Both the position numbers and the translations under genes were made by a program. The notes below the pieces were generated by a model, which did not search any database, had not been told where the DNA came from, and saw nothing but the letters and a program-made list of their open reading frames with translations. A DNA stretch of 53,412 nt from positions 1 to 53,412 of the forward strand of contig JAABSH010000023.1 in NCBI GenBank assembly GCA_011390465.1, read 5' to 3'. Below, piece after piece: positions 34,401-41,854 of this stretch (the stretch's first letter is position 1; every line of letters starts with the position of its first letter). The DNA comes from Desulfobacteraceae bacterium. Its GTDB lineage: Bacteria; Desulfobacterota; Desulfobacteria; Desulfobacterales; Desulfosalsimonadaceae.

Positions 34401-35302
34401 AAGATGGTGCGGCGGTTTTGATGGATTTCCAGATTGTATTGGACGGTACCGCATTTTTTGCATGATGACGCGCTCCATGAAAAGACAATGCCGGAAGGAT
34501 TGACACCGTTTTGAATCTGATAACGCTCTGGCGCGGAAGGCGTATTTTCGATGTAATTTGTGTAACGGTCATGGAATTCATTCATATAGCGCAAGATGAG
34601 CCAGACGTCATTATTTAATTGATCCTTATCCACATTCATTTGATCGCTGACAAATTGAACAATCGCCGGCCATCCGGATCCGGGAATATCGTAATATGCA
34701 ATAATCACATCGATATCCTGGCCCAAAGCATAGAAACTATACATCAGGTCATTGATGGCGGTTGACTGATTGATTTTGCCCCGTAATTGCCAAAACTGAA
34801 ACGCACCGTAAAAGTTGACTCCGGATTGAACCAGATGGGTTGCGCAGTAGGCGGCAAAAGCAGAGGGATCCCCCAGAGAGGTTTCAACGGCTGCCATTGC
34901 CGTATCAGTCACAATGCCGCTGATTTCGGTGCCGCCGATGGTATTTAAAAAATCAAGTTCCGTGCCAAGGGTTAAGGTGAGCAGCTCCATGTCCGTCAGA
35001 TTTGGATTAAGCGCAGATTTTAGAGAAAGTGATTGATTGAAAAGCGTTATACCCAGGTTGGTAATGGCTTTTTCCCATGCAAACTTTAACTTGACGCGTT
35101 CTTCGAGTATTCGCATTTGGGCGTAAAGGGTGGGGCTGACAAAGTTTGCATACAACTGATACTGAATATACTCTTTTTCCGTCATTTCATCCAAGTCGGG
35201 CGATGGACGTCCAAGCGGGTTGCCACCCGATGCCACACCGGACGTGAATACGACACTGATTGTTAACAAGCATATGATAAAAATTTGATGGATTTGTTTC
35301 AT
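28433..35302 (-). CDS. Giant secreted multidomain protein with PKD, Ig-like repeats and dockerin
   Basis: I choose ATG 35302 (2289 aa, MKQIHQIFIICLLTISVVFT signal peptide); the frame extends 10 codons further without a good ribosome site. Order: an alpha-helical N-domain of unknown type (about 35-270), an Fn3-like part (to 350), a PKD domain (360-440, DPDGDSLGYQWNWGEG), an Fn3-like domain, a lectin/CBM-like stretch (about 545-690) and a DNRLRE-like domain (780-980). Three carboxypeptidase-regulatory-like domains follow (985-1240), then about nine He_PIG-like repeats (1240-2110), CCDACYVI near 2141, a CnaB-like domain and dockerin-type loops (DVDGNGAVDLQD, DMNNDGKTGMQE). One Ig repeat is split by an inserted domain (about 1370-1490). 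It lacks DUF1566. It is probably a cell-surface adhesin or polymer-binding protein. Confidence 0.85.
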   Translation of the reverse strand: MKQIHQIFIICLLTISVVFTSGVASGGNPLGRPSPDLDEMTEKEYIQYQLYANFVSPTLYAQMRILEERVKLKFAWEKAITNLGITLFNQSLSLKSALNPNLTDMELLTLTLGTELDFLNTIGGTEISGIVTDTAMAAVETSLGDPSAFAAYCATHLVQSGVNFYGAFQFWQLRGKINQSTAINDLMYSFYALGQDIDVIIAYYDIPGSGWPAIVQFVSDQMNVDKDQLNNDVWLILRYMNEFHDRYTNYIENTPSAPERYQIQNGVNPSGIVFSWSASSCKKCGTVQYNLEIHQNRRTIFKADEDLGHLIQGTSFKLPVTLKPNTPYDWAVFPKNQYGNWNLDVGDFSRFTTGGSTANHLPSAAFSVSTTMGDPSTIFSFDASDSNDPDGDSLGYQWNWGEGAGFFASGITATHQYTAPGTYTVTLRVNDGSADSHYSKAITVTQPQTPPLVPVNPHPSRGDTNQAIYQTLNWADGGRADSYEIYFGTRPEPGDNPKTAVSSAPFDPGPLAYDTTYYWRVDAINAHGTTIGDTWYFTTQPPPAWLFYHYWDFDTTGTEGWTARNAESEGIYNQDYWIIDPFYDPASKSGIISAPDLRSLHTGLYGQIEVRAGVKNAYIDSLEAHLKIDGTWQPPFVLSYVSGIKTKNSQCLYQGIIPYSGAIEQVRIDVVIGSDTEDDRVYIDRVTFIERPEPLMHLISGYVTNETGEGIPGVNMAFTNGAGTVLTNNAGYYEQSVPEGWSGTVFPSKPLYTVTPAETDYDNVISPKAQHYTAHTTATLTAAMFDSGTEGISDGVVFNHGFADYPTIQASETGSQVGPPEFNTILTAGQDRADSGEYYVYRAVIPFDTSSLPENAVITGATLYLYGYDADYSDTDFDLQVVRAQPASHAALIPADYSELEETPGGSLNTATWQGHNGVNPIRLTTEGISWINTSGITCLGLRSNRDINQTEPHEHEFVNFWSSQSNTDYRPVLEVEYQAPDINYPEGIQGRILDQRTNETIQDAQVSAGGTSVQSSDNGQYLLDLGPGDYEVTVSKTGYQTITRTHIQVPENTMLSLDIELPVSLYGIVTDQMTAEPVMNVDVSAGPQTAKTNTQGVYTLGSLVPGIYDITFEKCDHLPLTIPDVEIIAGQSRELNVELPLALAGTVTDYATGQPISNVIVSTINLTSTQTDPQGRYGFGEFSPGVYDITFAKTGYQTATIKNVYVSGTTPVIRDMRMTLPGPLNIITPELPAAETENPYNPSVRISGGTPPYSFTLSAGKIPPGCTLDAVYGNITGTPDMPGSYTFTVRVTDTLGAFAERQYSIDVTHPLVIETGSRLPNATKDQLYQTGIAASGGTKPYQFSYTGDLPLDLYFTNTGNIRYKVTDTVDFNSNVLHQLWNVSSGVGISAKKLYFNGAHSTTTAQIQLFCPEPGTISFDYVTDFVVGYHTTGTFEFYIDQAKITDWGGSHTGRYTTSVSAGWHTFKWRFDSERSNQFVTLDNITFPVNPEGNHDFTVTVTDTGGRSTSAQFQLRVLPKLDITTDQLNNGIAGAVYNQQIIAAGGTGNYTWAVYAGTLPDGMALDPGSGALYGTPAETAFGTVVLFVTDENGTTVYKDVILHVADPLSMATPSLPDGLAGTFYSEAIQVNGGILPCAFSYYGMLPDGLSLDQDTGIISGTPTHVGYFNVIIVATDSSRPATQSIIRSLGINITGDLTITTPAVLPRERLGSPVSPVVLNAGGGPSPYVWTLIDGALPQGISLNPDTGEISGTPRDRGDFVATVQVTDGTGDTAVKTFYWHIADDLVIETRALPDGAVGAAYNFTLTASGGEKPYEWRIKSGTLPDGLSLNRHTGTISGVPAAVQTFSITVEANDSASPMQTTEKTFTVQTMDDLVIFTPFLPKGRLNAAYTATISAVAGTPPYDWRLESGSLPPGLDLESRMDQAVLSGEPLQEGTWIFTLAVTDSGTPKSSAFKEFRVDIAGDLHLETQALASAERGIPYSETIDVTDGDPPYVWQIVAGSLPAGLTLNSTTGHISGITHLSTGQSTAFTVQITDSGNPAISLEQEFAICVADPLTLVTEKLQKGLQKSPYAATLEANGGISPYFWTITDGVLPEGLSLNPNTGVISGTLVRCGTFDFTVWATGSAPVPDTAVRTLALEVICCDACYVISGNAGGMPGVDVSLEGDAADTAQTDANGDYAFSGLANGQYTVVASTPDDAFIPAFQTVIIQNQDTSGIDFAALSHVVDVDGNGAVDLQDAIVVLQVMAGIDPAGPMDATADIANADMNNDGKTGMQELIVILQTIADVR

Positions 35303-35587
35303 TGCGCATCCCCCGGGTTTGCGTCGAGTCAATTTTTTGAACGAATAGAAGAAACGGCTTCGGCTGTATTTGAAAATATTGATTTCAATCAGTCAGTTAT
35401 GGCGGGAAAGAAGAACAATATTTTGTTGTTAAAGTGGTGTTTTGTGTCTGAACAGCCATATCATATCAGAAAAGTCGAATGCAAGGATTTCCGGGTTGAA
35501 CCGTAGGATGGTCACGTTTTGCAGAGAAAATGGTGTCGGAAAACAAAAAAACAGGGCTTTGACAATTTTTTGATGTTTTAAACGAAA

Positions 35588-35626
35588 AAAAGCCGGTGCT
35601 GTTAAAAAACAGCGCCGGCTTTTTTA
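35588..35626 (-). terminator. Terminator downstream of the EF-G-like gene
   Basis: aaagccggtgctgtt pairs with aacagcgccggcttt (one G-T pair) across a short A-run loop, with T-runs on both outer sides. It lies 34 bases after the end of the EF-G-like gene. The remaining gene-free part of 35303-35659 shows nothing I can support beyond the upstream region of the 2289-aa gene. Confidence 0.85.
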
Positions 35627-35659
35627 TTAAAATTAAAATTAAGCGAAACGAAACGAAAT

Positions 35660-37720
35660 TTATTCTTTATCGCTTGCCGCCTCGTCAATGATTTTCTGGG
35701 CCAGCTGGGCCGGCACTTCATCGTACTGCACAAACTTCAGGGTAAAATTGCCCCGGCCCCCGGTCATGGAGCGCATATCCGGTGCATAGGTGAGAATCTC
35801 CGCCATGGGCACCAGGGCGCGGACAATCTGATTTTTGCCTTTGCTGTCCATGCCGAGCACCCGGCCGCGGCGGCTGTTCAGGTCGCCCATAATGTCCCCC
35901 ATAAAATCTTCCGGGGTAATGACTTCAAGTTCCATAATGGGTTCCAGCAGTTTCATGCCGGCTTCTTCAGCCCCTTTTTTAAAGGCGATGGAACCCGCCA
36001 CTTTAAAAGCCATTTCCGAAGAGTCCACGGAATGATAGGAACCGAAATCCAGAGTGGCCCGGAAATCAATGCAGGGAAACCCGCCGAGCACGCCCCGCTG
36101 GGTGGCTTCAATAATACCTTTTTCCACCGCCGGGATATAGGTTTTCGGAATCACCCCGCCCACGATTTTGTCCACAAACTCAAACCCTTCGCCCCGGGGC
36201 AGAGGTTCAAATTCCACCCAGCAGTCCCCGAACTGACCATGGCCGCCGGTCTGTTTCTTGTGGCGTCCCTGAACCCGGACTTTCTTTTTAAACGTGCATT
36301 TGTAAGGCACTTTGGGGATGGTCAGATTGACTTCCACCCCATATTTGCGTTTGAGTTTTTCAATGGTGGTTTCAATGTGCACCTGACCCATGCCGGTAAG
36401 CAGGGTTTCATGGGTTTCTTCGCTTCTTTCAAGCTTAAGGGCCAGATCTTCCTCCATCAGTTTGGCAAGAGACGAAAATATTTTTTCTTCATCACCCTGG
36501 GCCTTGGGAACAATGGCATACGTAATGATGCCGTCAATGGGGGCCGCTGTTTTTGCCTGGAGTTTTGTACCGGGATCGCAAAGGGTATCCCCGGTGGTGG
36601 TGTCTTTCAGTTTGGCAACCGCCACAATATCTCCGGGGCCGGCACCTTTGGCCGGTTTCTGCTCTTTGCCCGTAATTTTCAAGAGCTGGGTGAAGCGTTC
36701 TTTGACGCTTTTATTGGGATTGTAAAAATTGCCGTCGCTGCCCAGTTTCCCGGTCAGCACTTTGATCAGGGTCAGGCGGCCGGCAAAGGGATCGGCAATG
36801 GTTTTGAAAACAATTCCCAGAAACGGATCATCCGGATTGGGGCGGATTTCCACTTCCTTGTCCGTGCCTTCTTCCACCGCTGTTTTAGGAGCCGCCTGAA
36901 GCGGGGAGGGCATGGCATCGGCTATAAAATCGCACAACAGGTCAATGCCGATATTTTTGGTGGCGGAACCGCACAGCACCGGCACAAACGTCCGGTTTGC
37001 GACCCCCTTGAGCAGGGCTTTTTTCAGATCTTCATCTGAGAGGTCTTCGCCTTCAAGGTATTTTTCCACCAGTTCATCATCTGCTTCCGCAATATTTTCC
37101 ACCAGGGATTCATGCTCAGCTTCCACGATTTCCTGCATGTCCGCCGGGATATCGCAGGGAGTTGCCTTACCGTTTTCATAGGTGTAGGCTTTCTTGCTGA
37201 GAAGGTCCACCACGCCGCTGAAATCTTCTTCTTTTCCAATGGGAAGCTGAAGAATAATGGATTTGGGCTCGAACACATCGGCTGCATCCTGAAACGCCCG
37301 CTGAAAATCCGCTCTTTCCCGGTCAACTTTGTTTATAAAAATGGCGGCCGGCAGGCCATATTGTTCCGCATATTCCCATGCCTGCTCGGACTGGAATTTA
37401 ACCCCGTCAATGGCATCGATCACCAGAACCACGCAGTCAGCTGCCTGAAGGCAGAGTTTGGTATCGGAAAAAAAGTTCTGGTCTCCCGGGGTATCAATGA
37501 AGCTGATGGTTCTTTTCTGCCAGTCAAACTGATGAAAAGACGTACTGATGGTGGATTTGCGTTTCAGTTCCTCGGGTTCAAAATCCAGTACGGAGTTTCC
37601 CGCATCCACACTGCCCAGTCGGGTGGTGACACCGGCATTAAACAGCATGGCTTCCGCAAGGGATGTTTTTCCTGCCCCGCCTTGTCCAACAAATGCGACA
37701 TTTCTTGTTTTTTCTGTCAT
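35660..37720 (-). CDS. Elongation factor G-like GTPase
   Basis: This 686-aa translation-factor GTPase has G1 FVGQGGAGKTSLAE, G3 FIDTPGDQNFF and G4 FINKVDRERADF in the N-terminal G domain. EF-G domains II to V follow (KRKYGVEVNLTIPKVPYKCT in domain III-IV; GGVIPKTYIPAVEKGI in IV; GDLNSRRGRVLGMDSKG in V). The switch I region reads KRKSTISTSFHQFDW instead of the canonical RGITI, which places it with EF-G-like (FusA2-type) paralogues rather than the main EF-G. It is not in a ribosomal-protein operon, which supports that. Function could be ribosome recycling or an accessory translocase; not decidable here. Confidence 0.88.
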   Translation of the reverse strand: MTEKTRNVAFVGQGGAGKTSLAEAMLFNAGVTTRLGSVDAGNSVLDFEPEELKRKSTISTSFHQFDWQKRTISFIDTPGDQNFFSDTKLCLQAADCVVLVIDAIDGVKFQSEQAWEYAEQYGLPAAIFINKVDRERADFQRAFQDAADVFEPKSIILQLPIGKEEDFSGVVDLLSKKAYTYENGKATPCDIPADMQEIVEAEHESLVENIAEADDELVEKYLEGEDLSDEDLKKALLKGVANRTFVPVLCGSATKNIGIDLLCDFIADAMPSPLQAAPKTAVEEGTDKEVEIRPNPDDPFLGIVFKTIADPFAGRLTLIKVLTGKLGSDGNFYNPNKSVKERFTQLLKITGKEQKPAKGAGPGDIVAVAKLKDTTTGDTLCDPGTKLQAKTAAPIDGIITYAIVPKAQGDEEKIFSSLAKLMEEDLALKLERSEETHETLLTGMGQVHIETTIEKLKRKYGVEVNLTIPKVPYKCTFKKKVRVQGRHKKQTGGHGQFGDCWVEFEPLPRGEGFEFVDKIVGGVIPKTYIPAVEKGIIEATQRGVLGGFPCIDFRATLDFGSYHSVDSSEMAFKVAGSIAFKKGAEEAGMKLLEPIMELEVITPEDFMGDIMGDLNSRRGRVLGMDSKGKNQIVRALVPMAEILTYAPDMRSMTGGRGNFTLKFVQYDEVPAQLAQKIIDEAASDKE

Positions 37721-37879
37721 TTCAGTGTTTTAACTCCTCTCTGCAAGATTTATTGATCTGGTCTTAAGATACAATTTAATTTATTTATAAACTAACTTAT
37801 CAAAAATCAAGTCCAAACCAACATCAAACCAATATAGATGCAAGCGTAAAAAGTCAGATTCCAATCTTTCATGTAAATT

Positions 37880-38626
37880 TCAGGAGGTTTGTTTCAGGCG
37901 GATGATAAATTCCTGGTTTCCTTTGGGGCCCAATACAGGCGAAGGAATTACCGGGCCCACAACAAAGCCCTGAGATGTAAAAACATCAGACAGATCCCGG
38001 ATAACAGCAGTGTGCATCGCCGGATCCCGGACCACTCCGCCTTTTCCCACCTGGTTTTTGCCCGCTTCAAACTGGGGCTTGATCAGGGCCAGTATAAGGC
38101 CGTTTTTTTTAAGAAACCGGGCTGCCGGCGGCACCACGATTTTAAGCGATATAAAAGAAACATCAATGGTGACAAGATCCACGGCAACGGGCAGGAGATC
38201 GCTTTTGGCATACCGGATATTGGTGCGCTCAATTACCGTGACACGCGGATCCTGCCGCAGTTTCCAGTCTATCTGGCCATATCCCACATCCACGGCAAAC
38301 ACCCGGGCCGCGCCGCGCTGAAGCAGGCAGTCTGTGAACCCGCCAGTGGAAGCGCCCACGTCAAGGCAGGTCATTTCGGAGACATCCAGCCCGAGGATCT
38401 CAAGGGCATGGTCAATTTTATACCCGCCCCGGCTGACAAAAGGAAGGTCCCCGCCCTTGTTGACGATTTCCGCATCCGACGGCACCAGGGTCCCGGGTTT
38501 GTCCACCGGCGTATTGTTGACCAGAACGTTGCCGGTCATAATGAGCGCGCTGGCTTTCTGGCGGCTGGGGGCCAGCTTTCGTTCAAAAACCAGAACATCA
38601 AGGCGTTTTTTGGAAGGAGATGCCAT
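37880..38626 (-). CDS. tlyA: TlyA-family rRNA 2'-O-methyltransferase
   Basis: This 248-aa protein has an N-terminal S4 RNA-binding domain (RLDVLVFERKLAPSRQKASA, about residues 8-65) and an FtsJ-like methyltransferase domain with CLDVGASTGGFTDCLL (SAM motif) and VFAVDVGYGQIDWKLR. TlyA enzymes methylate cytidine 2'-OH in 16S and 23S rRNA; the hemolysin name is historical. It is 49 bases downstream of dxs and ends the isoprenoid operon, an arrangement common in many bacteria. Confidence 0.92.
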   Translation of the reverse strand: MASPSKKRLDVLVFERKLAPSRQKASALIMTGNVLVNNTPVDKPGTLVPSDAEIVNKGGDLPFVSRGGYKIDHALEILGLDVSEMTCLDVGASTGGFTDCLLQRGAARVFAVDVGYGQIDWKLRQDPRVTVIERTNIRYAKSDLLPVAVDLVTIDVSFISLKIVVPPAARFLKKNGLILALIKPQFEAGKNQVGKGGVVRDPAMHTAVIRDLSDVFTSQGFVVGPVIPSPVLGPKGNQEFIIRLKQTS

Positions 38627-38675
38627 ACCTTGTCAATAGGATTACATAGGGTTACAAAGGGTTACAAAATAAAAA

Positions 38676-40553
38676 TCAGATCAGGGCAGGGGGAAAAGAC
38701 AGGGCTGCCGTCACAATGGCGGCCGCATCAATTCCGTATTTTGTCGTCAAAATCGGCCGGGGCCCGTGTTCTACAAAAACATCCTGAATGCCGATGCGTT
38801 TTACAATACAGTTTGAAATACCGCTGTCCGCCAGAAGTTCCAGCACAGCGCTGCCAAACCCGCCCTGGCGAACATTTTCCTCGATGGTGATAATATGGGG
38901 AATTTTTTCGGCCAGATCGCGGATCAGAACCTGATCCAGGGGTTTCACAAACCGGCAGTTCACCACTGTGGCGCGAATGTTTTTCTCCAGAAGCAGATCC
39001 CGGGCTTTCATGGCCTCCCACACTGTGGTGCCAATGGCCAGAACCAGCAGATCGTCACCCCGGGCCATGACCTCTGCCCGGCCCATCGGCAGAGCTTGAA
39101 TTTCCGGATCAAGGGACACGTTTTCACCGGCGCCCCGGGGATAGCGCAGGGCAGCCGGGCCGTTGTGGTTGATGGCGGTCATCAGCATGCGGCGGAGCTC
39201 ATTTTCATCTTTTGGCGCCATTACGATCATGTTGGGCAGGGACCGGAGGTAAGACAGATCAAACAACCCGTGATGCGTGGGGCCGTCTTCCCCCACAATG
39301 CCGCCCCGGTCAATGGCAAAGGTCACGGGCAGAGATTCCAGACAAACGTCGTGCACCAGCTGATCATAGGCCCGCTGCAGAAATGTGGAATAAATGGCCA
39401 CGACCGGTTTCATTCCTTCCGTGGCAAGGCCGGCGGCAAAGGTGACCCCGTGCTGCTCTGCAATGCCCACATCATAAAACCGATCCGGAAATTCCCGGGC
39501 AAACCGGGCCAGTCCTGTCCCTTCAGGCATGGCTGCGGTGACCGCAATAAGTTTTTCATTGGTTTTTGCCAGTTCCACCATGGTATCCCCAAACACCGAT
39601 GTATAGGAGGGCGCGCTGCTGCACGACACCCGGTCCCCGGTTTTCACCTGAAAACATCCCACTCCATGAAAATAGACGGGATTTTTTTCCGCCGGCGCGT
39701 ATCCTCTGCCTTTTTGAGTGCTTACATGCAGCAGCACCGGATCTTCAATTTCTTTGATATTGGTCAGGATATCAATGAGATGATTCAGGCGGTGCCCCTT
39801 GATAGGACCGAAATAATCAAAATCAAAGGCTTCAAACAGCATGCCCGGCGTGACAAAGGCTTTAAAGGATTCTTCGGCCCGTTTGGCATAATGGTAGGCT
39901 TCCGGGCCGATTTTGGGAAGGGATCTCAGAAATTCGCCCATCTCCTTTTTTAAATCCTGAAGGTATTTGGCAGAAAAGGTCCGGCTGAGCAGAGAGGAGA
40001 GGGCGCCCACGTTGGGACCGATGGAAAGTTCATTATCATTTAAAATGACAATCATATCCTTGCGAAGTCCCCCGGCCTGGTTCAATCCTTCATAGGCCAA
40101 TCCGGCGGTCATGGACCCGTCGCCGATCACGGCAATGACTTTTGAAGGGTCGTTTTTTATGCGTTTGGCGCAGGTAATGCCCAAAGCCGCGGAGATGGAG
40201 GTGCTGCTGTGGCCGGTGGAAAAGGCATCATAGGGGCTTTCCGATATTCTGGGGAACCCGGAAAGACCGCCATGCTGGCGCAGGGTCTGAAACCGGTTTT
40301 TCCGGCCGGTAAGCAGCTTGTGGGTATAAGCCTGGTGGCCCACATCCCAGACGATCTTATCATTGGGAACGTCAAACACATAATGAAGCGCAATGGTCAA
40401 CTCCACCACGCCCAGATTTGAGGCAAGATGGCCCCCGGTTTTGGACACCACATCCACGATCAGCTGCCGGATTTCCTGGGCAAGCGCCGGCAAATCCTTG
40501 CGCGGAATTTTTTTTAAGTCATCAGGGAAATTGATCTGATCCAACAGGCTCAA
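38676..40553 (-). CDS. dxs: 1-deoxy-D-xylulose-5-phosphate synthase
   Basis: This 625-aa thiamin-diphosphate enzyme condenses pyruvate and glyceraldehyde 3-phosphate, the first step of the MEP isoprenoid pathway. It shows [16 protein letters not shown], the ThDP motif [15 protein letters not shown] with NDN in [10 protein letters not shown], a transketolase pyrimidine domain with [16 protein letters not shown], and a C-domain ending near [10 protein letters not shown]. Length is standard. It lies between ispA and tlyA on the same strand, so one transcript probably supplies precursors for quinones and undecaprenol. Confidence 0.96.
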   Translation of the reverse strand: MSLLDQINFPDDLKKIPRKDLPALAQEIRQLIVDVVSKTGGHLASNLGVVELTIALHYVFDVPNDKIVWDVGHQAYTHKLLTGRKNRFQTLRQHGGLSGFPRISESPYDAFSTGHSSTSISAALGITCAKRIKNDPSKVIAVIGDGSMTAGLAYEGLNQAGGLRKDMIVILNDNELSIGPNVGALSSLLSRTFSAKYLQDLKKEMGEFLRSLPKIGPEAYHYAKRAEESFKAFVTPGMLFEAFDFDYFGPIKGHRLNHLIDILTNIKEIEDPVLLHVSTQKGRGYAPAEKNPVYFHGVGCFQVKTGDRVSCSSAPSYTSVFGDTMVELAKTNEKLIAVTAAMPEGTGLARFAREFPDRFYDVGIAEQHGVTFAAGLATEGMKPVVAIYSTFLQRAYDQLVHDVCLESLPVTFAIDRGGIVGEDGPTHHGLFDLSYLRSLPNMIVMAPKDENELRRMLMTAINHNGPAALRYPRGAGENVSLDPEIQALPMGRAEVMARGDDLLVLAIGTTVWEAMKARDLLLEKNIRATVVNCRFVKPLDQVLIRDLAEKIPHIITIEENVRQGGFGSAVLELLADSGISNCIVKRIGIQDVFVEHGPRPILTTKYGIDAAAIVTAALSFPPALI

Positions 40554-40612
40554 CAGTTAAATTCTCCTTGATCTGTATATGGGTCCGAATAGGGATCCGA
40601 ATATGAAAGCGC

Positions 40613-41560
40613 TCAGCGGTTTCGGGTAATCACATATCTGGCAATGGCTGCCAGGGAATCCGCTTTGTTACCAAAAATCTCCAAAGCATGCAAGGCATTG
40701 TTCACCAGATCAGATGCAAAGGCTTTGGATTTTTCCAGCCCCAGCAGTCCGGGATACGTTGCTTTGTGGCGGGAGGCGTCGGTTCCCGTGGCTTTTCCCA
40801 TGAGTTCGGCATCGCCTTCGACATTTAAAATGTCATCTGTCACCTGAAACGCCAGCCCGATGTGGTTTGCATAAATCCGGAGCTGTTCAATGGATTTACC
40901 GTCTCCGCCGGCAAGCAGTGCGCCCGAGACCACGGCCGCTTCAATCAAAGCCCCGGTTTTCAGGTAATGGAGATGTTTTAACGCGTCCAGGGGAAGGGGA
41001 GTATTTTCCGCTTCAATGTCCCGCATCTGGCCTTCAATCATGCCTTTGTGCCCGGCAGCAGCGGCGATTAAATGCATAATTTTCAGCTTCATTTCCGCGG
41101 GGGCTGCGGTCGCGGAAGCATTACGGGATAAAATTTCAAAAGCCAGGGTGAGCAGGGCGTCTCCGGCCAGAATCGCGGTGGCTTCATCAAACTGAATATG
41201 GCAGGTGGGATTGCCCCTGCGCAGGTCGTCATCATCCATGGCCGGCAAATCGTCATGAATCAGGGAATAGGTATGAATCATTTCAATGGCGCAGGCGGTT
41301 TGGATCACATCATTTGTAATATTATTTGTAGTGTTATTGTTTATATTTCCAACGGTTTCTGCCGCTGCCAGGCACAGCACGGGCCGCAGCCGTTTTCCAG
41401 AGGCCATGAGAGAATATTTCATGGCTGCATTCAGCCGGGAATCGGAAAAATGCCGGCGGATGAAATCATTTAATGCCTGATCAAGGACGGCCCGCTGCGC
41501 TTTCAGGTAAGTGCTCAGGTCGAAACGGTCAGGGCGGGAGGAATCGGGTAAGTCCGGCAC
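40613..41560 (-). CDS. ispA: Short-chain polyprenyl diphosphate synthase (farnesyl/geranylgeranyl)
   Basis: This 315-aa prenyltransferase has the first Asp-rich motif in YSLIHDDLPAMDDDDLRRG and the second as DDILNVEGD, with KTGALIEAAV between. The two-residue insertion in the first motif (DDLPAMDDD) is typical of bacterial farnesyl-diphosphate synthases. It extends isoprenyl units for downstream quinone and undecaprenyl carriers. Internally NNNTTNNITND forms a low-complexity insertion near residue 75. It sits between xseB and dxs, the usual order in this operon type. Confidence 0.93.
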   Translation of the reverse strand: MPDLPDSSRPDRFDLSTYLKAQRAVLDQALNDFIRRHFSDSRLNAAMKYSLMASGKRLRPVLCLAAAETVGNINNNTTNNITNDVIQTACAIEMIHTYSLIHDDLPAMDDDDLRRGNPTCHIQFDEATAILAGDALLTLAFEILSRNASATAAPAEMKLKIMHLIAAAAGHKGMIEGQMRDIEAENTPLPLDALKHLHYLKTGALIEAAVVSGALLAGGDGKSIEQLRIYANHIGLAFQVTDDILNVEGDAELMGKATGTDASRHKATYPGLLGLEKSKAFASDLVNNALHALEIFGNKADSLAAIARYVITRNR

Positions 41561-41585
41561 AATATAAATTCCTTAACAGGGGATT

Positions 41586-41828
41586 TCAGGGCAGATGGGG
41601 GTCATTGTCGGTAAAGGGTTTTTCAACCAAAGCCCCATCCTGATCCTTTATCAAAACAGAGACTTTTTTTTCGGTTTCCGCGAGTTTATCAAAACAGAAT
41701 CTGGAGAGTTTTACGCCTTCTTCAAACTTTTTAAGCGCGCTGTCCAGGGGCAGGTCGCCGTCTTCCAAATCCTGGACGATTTTTTCAAGCTGGAACAGGG
41801 AATCTTCAAATGTCTTTTTTTTTGCCAT
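41586..41828 (-). CDS. xseB: Exodeoxyribonuclease VII small subunit
   Basis: I choose ATG 41828 (80 aa, MAKKKTFEDSLFQLEKIV) because aaaggac lies 8 bases upstream; a TTG at 41858, overlapping the xseA stop, lacks a ribosome site. The two-helix hairpin with LEKIVQDLEDGDLPLDSALK and FEEGVKL is diagnostic. It assembles with XseA to degrade single-stranded DNA in repair. Confidence 0.94.
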   Translation of the reverse strand: MAKKKTFEDSLFQLEKIVQDLEDGDLPLDSALKKFEEGVKLSRFCFDKLAETEKKVSVLIKDQDGALVEKPFTDNDPHLP

Positions 41829-41854
41829 TGGCAGTGTCCTTTTTATCAACTTTT

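Noticed and set aside
18003-35332. CRISPR-like or satellite repeats suggested by recurrent motifs
   Set aside because: The recurrences are codon-phased repeats of putative-Ig domains inside long open frames, not short direct repeats with spacers.
35285-35506. 73-codon plus-strand frame upstream of the 2289-aa gene
   Set aside because: It overlaps the signal-peptide region of that gene in antisense and resembles no known protein.
36032-39953. Long plus-strand frames at 36032-37039, 37889-38890 and 38895-39953
   Set aside because: They lie antisense to the EF-G-like gene, tlyA and dxs, which have clear conserved motifs.
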